Part shown: in pieces, positions 1-7,100 of the stretch | Layout of the letters: the number at the start of each line of letters is the position of its first letter | Numbering within the stretch: position 1 is the stretch's first letter | Assembly (NCBI GenBank): GCA_900754475.1 | Contig: CAAECY010000072.1 | Location: 1 to 21,783, forward strand | Reading direction: 5' to 3' | Length of the DNA: 21,783 nt | Source: an uncultured Sutterella sp. | GTDB taxonomy: Bacteria; Pseudomonadota; Gammaproteobacteria; Burkholderiales; Burkholderiaceae_F | Translations under genes and position numbers: made by a program | Notes under the pieces: generated by a model | Database searches by the model: none | What the model was told of the DNA's origin: nothing | What the model saw: the letters and a program-made list of their open reading frames with translations, nothing else

Positions 1-34
1 AAAAAGCCCGGTCGTTCATGCCGACCGGGCTTTT
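1..34 (-). terminator. Bidirectional intrinsic terminator of the amino-acid ABC operon
   Basis: A perfect 13-bp stem (2-14 with 22-34) encloses a 7-base loop and has A-tracts on one side and T-tracts on the other. It can therefore stop transcription in both directions. It lies 40 bases after the stop of the ABC ATPase gene and would end that minus-strand operon. It may also serve a plus-strand gene outside the window. Confidence 0.9.
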
Positions 35-74
35 CTTTGTTGGCGGACCGCGCCGTTTCGCGTCGGAGCACGCG

Positions 75-830
<756 letters not shown>

Positions 831-843
831 TTTCTTTGGATCC

Positions 844-1599
844 TCACTTCAAACCTTCGTCGCCCTTGCCGAGGTGCGCTTCGAGTCGGCGGATGCCGTA
901 AGCCAAAAGGAGCGTCATCACCCAGTAGACGCAGGAAATCGTAATGTAGGGTTCCCAGTAGCGGGCCGAGGCGCCCGCGACGGTGCGGGCGGCGTAGGCG
1001 AGTTCCGCGAGGCCGATGGCCGACACCAGCGATGAATCCTTCAGAATCGCGATCGCGTTGTTGCCGAGCGCGGGAAGCATCCGGCGGAAAGCCTGCGGGA
1101 GAATGATATGGCGCATCGCCTGACCGTAACTCATCCCGAGACTGCGCGCGCTTTCCATCTGGCCCTTGTCCAAGGACTGAATCCCCGCGCGGAAGACTTC
1201 CGACATGTAGGCGCCGGCATTGAGCGTAATCGCGCAGACGCCGGCGAGCACCGCCCCGTACTGACTGCGGATCTCGCGCGCGAGCGACCCGTCGATCAAA
1301 AGACCGTCGACCGGATGGATGAAGAGCGGCAGCACCGCAAAGTGCATGAGAAAGATCTGCACGAAAAGGGGCGTGCCGCGGAAAAAGCTCACGTAGACCG
1401 CGATCGGCCAGCGCACGCCGTAGTGAAGGAGGGTGTTCGCTGCGGCCGTACGGGCGGAAGCGAGGCGCCCCATGCCGAGAAGCGTCCCGAGAATGAGACC
1501 GAGGAGCACGCAGACGACGGTGATCTTCACGGTCATCCAGGCGCCGTTCAAAAAGAGCGGCCAGTATTCGACGATGACGTCGGAGCGAAATCCGAACAT
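844..1599 (-). CDS. Polar amino-acid ABC transporter, permease subunit (HisM/GlnP family)
   Basis: This inner-membrane channel subunit forms the import path and docks to the ATPase. The product is 251 residues if it starts at the ATG at 1599 (MFGFRSD...). That start is preferred because family members begin just before the first membrane segment. An in-frame TTG ten codons upstream (1629) is possible, and neither start has a clear Shine-Dalgarno. About five hydrophobic segments are visible. The cytoplasmic coupling (EAA) loop reads ESARSLGMSYGQAMRHIILP, followed by PALGNNAIAILKDSSL, as expected. Only one permease gene is present, so the channel is probably a homodimer. It lies between the binding-protein and ATPase genes. 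Confidence 0.93.
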   Translation of the reverse strand: MFGFRSDVIVEYWPLFLNGAWMTVKITVVCVLLGLILGTLLGMGRLASARTAAANTLLHYGVRWPIAVYVSFFRGTPLFVQIFLMHFAVLPLFIHPVDGLLIDGSLAREIRSQYGAVLAGVCAITLNAGAYMSEVFRAGIQSLDKGQMESARSLGMSYGQAMRHIILPQAFRRMLPALGNNAIAILKDSSLVSAIGLAELAYAARTVAGASARYWEPYITISCVYWVMTLLLAYGIRRLEAHLGKGDEGLK

Positions 1600-1688
1600 G
1601 ACTTGGTGACTTGGTTGGGTTGAAAGCAAAGAGAGACGGGCGGAATCGGGATTTCGGAGGATCGAATGAGCGACGTCCGAAATATCCG

Positions 1689-1720
1689 AAAGGGCGTCCG
1701 CCCGAGCGGAACGCCCTTTT
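1689..1720 (-). terminator. Hairpin between binding-protein and permease genes
   Basis: A 9-bp stem (AAAGGGCGT with ACGCCCTTT) extends into a further 4-bp CCGC/GCGG stem over a 4-base loop, with one bulged A. It sits in the 238-base gap between the binding-protein and permease genes. Such hairpins in ABC operons commonly stop part of the transcripts or protect the upstream mRNA, giving excess binding protein. The T-run is better on the plus strand than on the minus strand, so partial termination or 3'-end protection is an inference. Confidence 0.7.
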
Positions 1721-1837
1721 CAGCCGGTTTTCACCCGTTTCGGCCCGTCGGCTCCCTGCGCCCTTGGTGGGAAAACGGGAGCGTCGGGCTCGTTCCTCGG
1801 AGGGAGAGGAAGGCCTCCCCCGAAGAGCAGAAGGGAA

Positions 1838-2599
1838 TTACGGCAGCTTCGGCGCGTCCGTGCCGAACCACTTCTTGTAGACCTCGCTGTAGGCTCCCGA
1901 GGCGATGGCGGCTTCGAGGCCCTTGTTCACGGCGTCGAGCACTTCCTTGTTGCCCTTGGCGATGCCGATGCCGAAGTACTGTTCTTCAAAGCCCGGATCG
2001 CGGCACTGGTTGAACTGCTTCTCGGGGTTCTGCTTCGCGTAGTACTGAAGAACGCCCACGTCGCCGATCATGGCATCGACCCCGCCGTTGTTGAGTTCTT
2101 CAAGCGCAAGGGGCGTATTGTCGAAACGACGGATGTTGGGGGACGACTTCCCGAAGGCGTTCGAGGCGGCGATGTCGCCCGCGGAGGCGTTCACGACCGC
2201 GATCAACTTCCCTTCGAGTTCCTTCAGGGACTTGATCTGAAGGTTCTTGTTCGTGAGGATCAGCTGATGGGCGAGGAAGTAGGGACGGGCGAAGTCGACG
2301 ACTTCCTTGCGCTTGTCGGTAATCGTGATCCCCGACATGATGATGTCGCGGTCGCCGTTGTTGAGCGCGGCGAAGATGCCGTCCCAGGGCGTGTTGACGA
2401 ACTTCACTTCGAAGCCCCCGGCCTTGGCGATTTCCTTCATCAGGTCGACGTCGAAGCCGACGAGTTCCTTGTTGGGGGTTTCGTATTCGAACGGACGGTA
2501 GGTCGCCCCGGTGCCGACCACGTATTCGGCGGCCTGAGCAAAGGTCGAGGCGAAGGCACCCGCCACGACGGCGGCGGCGAGAAGGGACTTGAGCTTCAT
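1838..2599 (-). CDS. Periplasmic amino-acid-binding protein of the ABC importer (SBP family 3)
   Basis: This secreted protein captures a polar amino acid in the periplasm and delivers it to the permease at 844-1599. The product is 253 residues. The ATG at 2599 is chosen because it has GGAG eight bases upstream and opens directly on a signal peptide (MKLKSLLAAAVVAG...), with predicted cleavage AQA|AEY after residue 23. The mature protein has the family-3 pattern: YRPFEY near the start, GFDVDLMKEIAKAGG, a WDGIFAAL segment, DIIMSGITITDKRKEVVDFARPY, and near the end YFGIGIAKGN and VYKKWFG. The closest recognised relatives are GlnH/ArtJ-like proteins. The ligand (Gln, Arg, His, Lys or another) cannot be fixed from the motifs I can read. 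It is the first gene of the operon. Confidence 0.93.
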   Translation of the reverse strand: MKLKSLLAAAVVAGAFASTFAQAAEYVVGTGATYRPFEYETPNKELVGFDVDLMKEIAKAGGFEVKFVNTPWDGIFAALNNGDRDIIMSGITITDKRKEVVDFARPYFLAHQLILTNKNLQIKSLKELEGKLIAVVNASAGDIAASNAFGKSSPNIRRFDNTPLALEELNNGGVDAMIGDVGVLQYYAKQNPEKQFNQCRDPGFEEQYFGIGIAKGNKEVLDAVNKGLEAAIASGAYSEVYKKWFGTDAPKLP

Positions 2600-2715
2600 G
2601 GGCTGGGCTCCAAAGCGAAGTGGGAAAAACGAAAAATCGAGGGCTCGTCGGTTTTTGTTTCGGAAAGAGGGAAGGAAAAGAGGCAAGGCACCTCTTCACC
2701 GACGGGCTTCGGGGC

Positions 2716-2745
2716 ATTGTCCGACGGCGGCGTCCCCAAGGTCAA
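2716..2745 (-). promoter_or_regulatory. Probable sigma70 promoter of the amino-acid ABC operon
   Basis: Read on the minus strand, TTGACC (2745-2740, 5/6 to consensus) is followed by an 18-base spacer and GACAAT (2721-2716, 4/6). Transcription would begin near 2709, leaving a leader of about 110 bases before the ATG at 2599. One copy of the direct repeat GGCGTCCCCAAG (2729-2740) fills the upstream part of the spacer and touches the -35 box. Confidence 0.55.
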
Positions 2746-2860
2746 ATTCGAAAACGCCTTTCTTTGTCCGAGGCCCTCCCCGTTACGGGAAAAACCTGAT
2801 TTTCATGGAATTTGTCGACAAAACGGCTCTGTTTATGTCATGAAAACAGGCGTCCCCAAG
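2729..2860. repeat. 12-bp direct repeat GGCGTCCCCAAG, two copies
   Basis: Identical copies at 2729-2740 and 2849-2860 are exactly 120 bp apart in the divergent region between the ABC operon and dcuC. The first overlaps the predicted ABC promoter. They could be paired sites for one regulator; no known operator was recognised. Confidence 0.5.
2795..2850. promoter_or_regulatory. Nested dyad: TTTTCATG arms around palindrome TTTGTCGACAAA
   Basis: CCTGATTTTCATG (2795-2807) is mirrored by CATGAAAACAGG (2839-2850) with a single bulged base. A separate perfect 12-bp palindrome, TTTGTCGACAAA, lies between them at 2811-2822. This symmetry in a non-coding divergent region is typical of transcription-factor binding sites. 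The rest of the 392-base gap (2600-2991) holds the promoters listed here, and I see no gene in it. The regulator is unknown. Confidence 0.5.
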
Positions 2861-2919
2861 AAGCGCCGTCGAACACCGCGTTCGGGTTTTCACGCGTGGC
2901 GGTCGGTTTGCCGAGTCCC

Positions 2920-2925
2920 TAGAAT
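2920..2925 (+). promoter_or_regulatory. Possible -10 box (TAGAAT) for dcuC
   Basis: TAGAAT lies 66 bases before the dcuC start and matches the -10 consensus at 5/6. No good -35 is seen at the usual distance (TGGCGG only), so an activator may be needed. Confidence 0.3.
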
Positions 2926-2991
2926 CAGCGCATCCCGTTTATGCGGACTTTCCCCGATTTTCAACCCTCACCGACAAAAAGGACTCTCCCG

Positions 2992-4365
2992 ATGCTCGGA
3001 ATCCTGATTACGCTCGCCGTGGTGGCGGTCGTCGCCTACTGCGTGCTCAAAAACTACTACCCGCCGATCGTTCTCCTGCTCGCGGGCTTCGTGATGCTCG
3101 TCTGCGCCGCGGCGACGGGCACGATGCCCGTGGCGGCCGACAAGTCGACGAACTTCTTCGGGTTCGACCTCGGCGAAGCGTTCACGGCGCTCATGCGCTC
3201 GCGCCTCCCCGGCCTCGGCCTCAACATCATGTTGATCGCGGGCTTCTCGGTCTACATGGACCGCATCGGCGCGTCGAAGGCGCTCGTGAAGTTGTGCGTC
3301 AAGCCCCTTCAGGCGATTCGGTCGCCTTACGTGCTTCTCGCCGTCACGTACGTGGTGGGCCAATTCATGGCGCTCTTCATCAATTCCGCCGTGGGTCTCG
3401 GTCTTTTGCTCATGGCGTCCGTTTATCCCCTTCTCGTCGCGCTCGGCGTTTCGCGCGCCTCCGCCGCGGCCGTGATCGGTTCGACCTGCTGTCTCGACCT
3501 CGGGCCCGCCTCGTCGAACGCCATGCGTGCCGCCGACCTGATGCAGGTTGACGTCGTCACCTACTTCGTCACGAGCCAGATTCCGGTGGCCCTTTGCGTC
3601 ATCGCGTCGGTTGCGATCGGGCACTTCTTCGTGCAGCGCTGGTTCGACCGTCGCGACGCGCTGAAGCTTGCGAACGGGCCCGCGGAAGAAAAGCAGGACA
3701 TCGCGAAGGCCTTCGAAGGTGCGGGTCCCGCGCATTACGCGATTCTGCCGATGCTCCCGCTTTTCCTTCTCATCGTCTTCTCTCCGATGGTCTACGCCGA
3801 CGTGAAGCTTTCGCTTCAGACGGGGATCATCGTGTCGATTCTCATCGCCTTCTTCGTCGACCTCCTCACGAAGCGCTCCTTCAAGGACTGCTGCGCCTCG
3901 ACCCAGGCCGTTTTCGAAGGCATGGGCAAGGTCTTCACCTCGACCGTGGGTCTTATCTGCTGCGCGGAACTCTTTGCGCTCGGTATGAATAAGTTGGGCG
4001 GCGTCACCGCCCTCATTCAGGCCGCGGCCTCGATGGAATCCGCGGGCGTCTGGGTGATGCTCCTCGTGATGCTTGCGATCATGGTCGTCGCGACCGTCGT
4101 GACGGGCTCCGGGAATGCCGCCTTCTTCGCGTTCTCGCCCCTTCTTCCCGAAGCCGCCGCGAGCGTCGGCATCAGCACCGCGGTTCTGGCCGTTCCCGTG
4201 CAGCTCTCTGCGGGCATTGCCCGTACGATGTGCCCGATCGCGGGCGTCATCATTGCCGTCGCGGGTATTGCGGGGCTCACCCCCTTTGACATCGTGCGCC
4301 GCACGGTGCCCGTGATGCTCCTTGCGCTCGCCGTGAACGTGATCGCCTCGGCCGCGCTCCTCTGA
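2992..4365 (+). CDS. dcuC: Anaerobic C4-dicarboxylate carrier, DcuC family
   Basis: This inner-membrane carrier belongs to a family that moves succinate, fumarate, malate or aspartate, classically exporting succinate during fermentation or fumarate respiration. The product is 457 residues, close to the E. coli DcuC length. The ATG at 2992 is chosen because AAGGA lies eight bases upstream and the protein then opens at its first membrane helix (MLGILITLAVVAVVAY). About 12 hydrophobic segments are visible. Family blocks include NSAVGLGLLLMASVYPLL, CCLDLGPASSNAMRAADLM and VTGSGNAAFFAFSPLLPEAA. The neighbouring iadA, 120 bases downstream on the same strand, releases aspartate, so aspartate or a related dicarboxylate is a plausible substrate here; that is inference. 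Divergent to the amino-acid ABC operon. Confidence 0.88.
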   Translation: MLGILITLAVVAVVAYCVLKNYYPPIVLLLAGFVMLVCAAATGTMPVAADKSTNFFGFDLGEAFTALMRSRLPGLGLNIMLIAGFSVYMDRIGASKALVKLCVKPLQAIRSPYVLLAVTYVVGQFMALFINSAVGLGLLLMASVYPLLVALGVSRASAAAVIGSTCCLDLGPASSNAMRAADLMQVDVVTYFVTSQIPVALCVIASVAIGHFFVQRWFDRRDALKLANGPAEEKQDIAKAFEGAGPAHYAILPMLPLFLLIVFSPMVYADVKLSLQTGIIVSILIAFFVDLLTKRSFKDCCASTQAVFEGMGKVFTSTVGLICCAELFALGMNKLGGVTALIQAAASMESAGVWVMLLVMLAIMVVATVVTGSGNAAFFAFSPLLPEAAASVGISTAVLAVPVQLSAGIARTMCPIAGVIIAVAGIAGLTPFDIVRRTVPVMLLALAVNVIASAALL

Positions 4366-4397
4366 GCTTTCTGACCGCTTTGACCTCGTGAAGGATT

Positions 4398-4428
4398 CCG
4401 CCGCCCCCTTTTTTGGGACCCGCGGCGG
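4398..4428 (+). other. Weak GC hairpin between dcuC and iadA
   Basis: CCGCCG (4398-4403) can pair with CGGCGG (4423-4428), and a CCC/GGG inner pairing is possible around a T-rich loop. There is no T-run after the stem, so full termination is unlikely and dcuC and iadA may be co-transcribed. Confidence 0.25.
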
Positions 4429-4485
4429 CCCTTCGCGAACCTGCTTTCGCATTCGACTCAATCACCCTCTTTCGGAGAATTCGAC

Positions 4486-5631
4486 ATGGCTCTTCTCATT
4501 AAAAACGCCCGCGTCTTCGCCCCGAACGACCTCGGTCGTCAGAACGTTTTGATGGTCGGCGAACAGATCGCCGCGATCGGCCCTGATCTCACGTGCGACC
4601 TTCCCGACCTCGAAACGATCGACGCTTCGGGCCGCATTCTGACGCCGGGCTTTTTCGATCAGCACATCCACGTGACTGGCGGCGGCGGCGAAGGCGGCCC
4701 CGCGACCCGCACGCCCGAACTCGTTCTCTCCGAACTCATCCGGTCGGGGACGACGAGCGTCGTCGGCGTTTCGGGTACGGACTTCACCACGCGCTCGATT
4801 CCGAACCTTCTCGCCAAGATCCGTGCCCTCAAGACGGAAGGCGTTTCCGCCTGGATGTACACGTCGAACTACCGCTATCCCGCCACGACCCTCACGGATT
4901 CCGTTGCGAACGACCTCTTCTTCGTTCCCGAAGTGCTCGGCGTCAAGATCGCGCTCGGCGACCACCGCAGCTCCTTCCCCACGACCCAGCAGGTGCTCGC
5001 GCTTCTTGCGGACATCCGCGTGGGCGGCATGATTGCGGGCAAGACCGGGTTCCTTCACATTCACCTCGGGAACATCCCGGGCGCCTTTGCGATGTTCGAC
5101 GAAATCGTCGCGCGCGGCTTCCCCATCCGTCACATCCGTCCGACCCACTGCGGTCGCATCCGCCACGTCTTCGACGCCGCGGTCGAGTTTGCGCTGAAGG
5201 GCGGTCACATCGACATCACGACGGGGGCCTCGTGCTGCTTTGATAACGCATCGCTTGCCGTTCTCGCGGCTCTCGAAGCGGGGGTCGATCCGAAGCTCAT
5301 CACGCTCTCGACCGACGGTCACGGGTCCGTGCCGCGCTTCAACGAAAAGGGTGAAATGGCGGGTCTCGGCGTGGGCGGCGTCGAAGGGAACCTCCTTGCC
5401 TTCAAGCGCCTCGTCGGCGACTACGGGATGGCAATCGAAAAGGCTCTCCCCTTCGTCACGTCGAACGTCGCCTCGGCCTTGGGTCTTGCGGACCAGGGCG
5501 TCGTTGCCAAGGGCGCCTGCGGCAACGCCTGCCTCTTCACGGAAGACTTCACGCTTACCGACGTCGTCGCCCGCGGCCGCGTCATGATGCGCGACGGCGA
5601 AGTGGTCGTGAAGGGGACGTTCGAAGAGTAA
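4486..5631 (+). CDS. iadA: Isoaspartyl dipeptidase
   Basis: This zinc amidohydrolase (peptidase M38) hydrolyses beta-aspartyl dipeptides, which arise from spontaneous Asn/Asp damage in proteins, and releases aspartate. The product is 381 residues versus about 390 in E. coli. Aligned to known IadA with an offset of about eight, the key residues are present: metal ligands H60 and H62 (QHIHVTGGGGEGG), E69, Y129, the Lys expected to be carbamylated (K154 in GVKIALGDHRSS), R161, H193 (LHIHLG), H221 and catalytic D277 (LSTDGHG). The start has CGGAG eight bases upstream. It follows dcuC on the same strand, so the pair may scavenge isoaspartyl peptides and handle the resulting C4 units. No signal peptide is seen; the enzyme should be cytoplasmic. 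Confidence 0.94.
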   Translation: MALLIKNARVFAPNDLGRQNVLMVGEQIAAIGPDLTCDLPDLETIDASGRILTPGFFDQHIHVTGGGGEGGPATRTPELVLSELIRSGTTSVVGVSGTDFTTRSIPNLLAKIRALKTEGVSAWMYTSNYRYPATTLTDSVANDLFFVPEVLGVKIALGDHRSSFPTTQQVLALLADIRVGGMIAGKTGFLHIHLGNIPGAFAMFDEIVARGFPIRHIRPTHCGRIRHVFDAAVEFALKGGHIDITTGASCCFDNASLAVLAALEAGVDPKLITLSTDGHGSVPRFNEKGEMAGLGVGGVEGNLLAFKRLVGDYGMAIEKALPFVTSNVASALGLADQGVVAKGACGNACLFTEDFTLTDVVARGRVMMRDGEVVVKGTFEE

Positions 5632-5670
5632 TCGGACGCGTCCAAGTGCTTTGACGGCACCTTGAAAGTC

Positions 5671-5709
5671 AAAGGGCGTCGACTGCGATGGTCGGCGCCC
5701 TTTTCGTTT
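5671..5709 (+). terminator. Intrinsic terminator after iadA
   Basis: A 13-bp stem (AAAGGGCG-TCGAC paired with GTCGG-CGCCCTTT, one G-T pair) over a 7-base loop ends in TTTTCGTTTT. It lies 39 bases after the iadA stop. It could also act weakly for the convergent exporter gene on the minus strand. Confidence 0.88.
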
Positions 5710-5802
5710 TGAGAAATTCTCCGGTGTTTCGATTTTCCGGATTCGAAATCTCAAGAGTTGAAGAGCTCGGGAGCTCAACCGGCCGAGCGTCCCGAGGCTC
5801 GA

Positions 5803-6450
5803 TCAGCCGATCAAGCCCGCAATCGTCGTCCCCGCGACGATGACGGCAATGAGAAGGAACACCGTGCCGCTCACGCGGTACATGAGCTGCGGGCCGCGCC
5901 CGCGCAACAGGAAGTCGCGCGCCCGACCCGCAAGAAGGGCGTACCCCACCATGCAGACGAAAACGAGGAGCGCGTAGGTCGAGGTCAAAAGCACCGCCTG
6001 CGGGACGTAGGGGAGCTTCGGATCGACGAACTGCGGCAGCACCGAAACCGCGAAGACGACGGGCTGGGGGTTCGTGAGCTGCAAAACGACGCACTTCCAA
6101 AAGAGCGAAAAGCGCGTCTCAGTGGGTTCGCGCGACGCTTTCGCCTTCGCGGGGTCGACCACCGCGGGGGCCTTTCGGCGCAAGGTTTTCAGCCCGAGCC
6201 ACACGAGAAAGCCCGCGCCTGCAAGCTTCACGGCGGCAAAAAGAAGCGGGCTCGTGGCGAGCACCACCCCGACCCCCGACATCGCCACCGCAAAGAGGAT
6301 CGCAATCCCGACCGCCGTCCCCGCGCACCCCCAGAGCGTGCGGCGCCAGCCCCAGGCGGCCGCGAACGTGACGATCATGACGACGCCGAGCCCCGGCGTC
6401 AGAATGTTCGCGAGGCTCGTGACGAGAAAAAGCGCGAAAAGGTGGGACAC
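5803..6450 (-). CDS. LysE/RhtB-family amino-acid exporter
   Basis: This small inner-membrane protein of the LysE superfamily exports amino acids or related metabolites. A GTG start at 6450 is chosen because AGGAG lies seven bases upstream and it gives 215 residues, the usual size. Longer readings from upstream add a proline-rich stretch atypical of the family. The first helix carries the signature LANILTPGLGVVMIV (family form NPGP/TPGP). About six membrane segments are visible, with the family block LTNPQPVVFAVSVLPQF in the middle. The product is a neighbour of an acidic unknown protein 77 bases upstream on the same strand and is convergent with iadA. Substrate is unknown; export of excess amino acids from peptide use is a reasonable guess. 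Confidence 0.85.
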   Translation of the reverse strand: MSHLFALFLVTSLANILTPGLGVVMIVTFAAAWGWRRTLWGCAGTAVGIAILFAVAMSGVGVVLATSPLLFAAVKLAGAGFLVWLGLKTLRRKAPAVVDPAKAKASREPTETRFSLFWKCVVLQLTNPQPVVFAVSVLPQFVDPKLPYVPQAVLLTSTYALLVFVCMVGYALLAGRARDFLLRGRGPQLMYRVSGTVFLLIAVIVAGTTIAGLIG

Positions 6451-6527
6451 GGGCGGGCTCCTGGGAAAGTGCGGGGGAATGCTTGGGAAACGAGGCTGTG
6501 AGGGCTTGAGCGGCGTTCGCTCACTCG

Positions 6528-7028
6528 TCACTCATTATCGTATCGGTCGGTTCCGTCGTGGTCCCCGCGGTCCTCGTGACGCGCCGCTTCGTCGTAGGCG
6601 TCCGCCACCATCGCAAGCCACCGAAGCACGGTGAAAGGTTCCCCGTCGTTGTAGTGCGCCTCCACCGCTTCGCGGGCGCGCCGCAGTTCCCCGGCCTCCG
6701 GGAAGAGCTTCGCTTCGAGCGCGAATTCTTTGAGCCAGGGAAGGTGCTTCGTTTCGTCGAACGGCACTTCGCCCTCGTCCGCCGCAAGCGGGCGATGGAG
6801 CTCTTCGAGGAGTCCGCGCATCGCGTCGAGCGCTTCGTCGGTGAGGGTCGGAACTTTGGCGCCGAGCCCGCGCTCGAGAAGTTCCTCCCACAGGGGGAGC
6901 CGCAAGCGGAGCGCCGCTTCTTCGTCGGGGAACAAAGGCTCCAAACGCGCGGTGCCGAGCATCATGCGGATGCGGGCGGCTTCTTCGAGAGCGAATTCGT
7001 CGGGGGAGGACGTCGTGTCGGAAAACAT
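6528..7028 (-). CDS. Acidic helical protein of unknown function
   Basis: This 166-residue protein matches no family that I recognise. It is rich in Glu, Asp, Leu and Ala and looks mainly alpha-helical. It has no signal peptide, no membrane segment, no Cys and a very acidic C-terminus (residues about 150-166). The central part reads PFDETKHLPWLKEFALEAKLF and then a YNDGEPFTVLRWLAMVADAYDEA segment, which resembles small cytoplasmic adaptor or chaperone-like helical bundles only in general composition. ATG at 7028 has no strong ribosome site. It lies 72 bases after the histidine kinase gene and upstream of the exporter, all on the minus strand. It is kept as a real gene because its composition is protein-like and its reverse-strand shadows are not. 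Confidence 0.7.
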   Translation of the reverse strand: MFSDTTSSPDEFALEEAARIRMMLGTARLEPLFPDEEAALRLRLPLWEELLERGLGAKVPTLTDEALDAMRGLLEELHRPLAADEGEVPFDETKHLPWLKEFALEAKLFPEAGELRRAREAVEAHYNDGEPFTVLRWLAMVADAYDEAARHEDRGDHDGTDRYDNE

Positions 7029-7061
7029 GGGTTGAAAATTCTTCGGTTCGTGGAAAACGGA

Positions 7062-7091
7062 AAAGAGCCCGCGGGCGGAACGCGCCGCCCG
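7062..7091 (-). terminator. Possible terminator after the hybrid kinase gene
   Basis: GGGCGG (7073-7078) pairs with CCGCCC (7085-7090) over a 6-base loop. Read on the minus strand, GC-rich sequence and then CTCTTTTCC follow. It lies just beyond the kinase stop at 7101. The T-run is short and offset, so confidence is moderate. Confidence 0.45.
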
Positions 7092-7100
7092 ATGTCAGGA

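Noticed and set aside
2968..4461. Minus-strand open frame of 497 codons over dcuC
   Set aside because: The product is an extreme His/Arg/Glu/Asp mixture, as expected from the reverse complement of a hydrophobic transporter gene.
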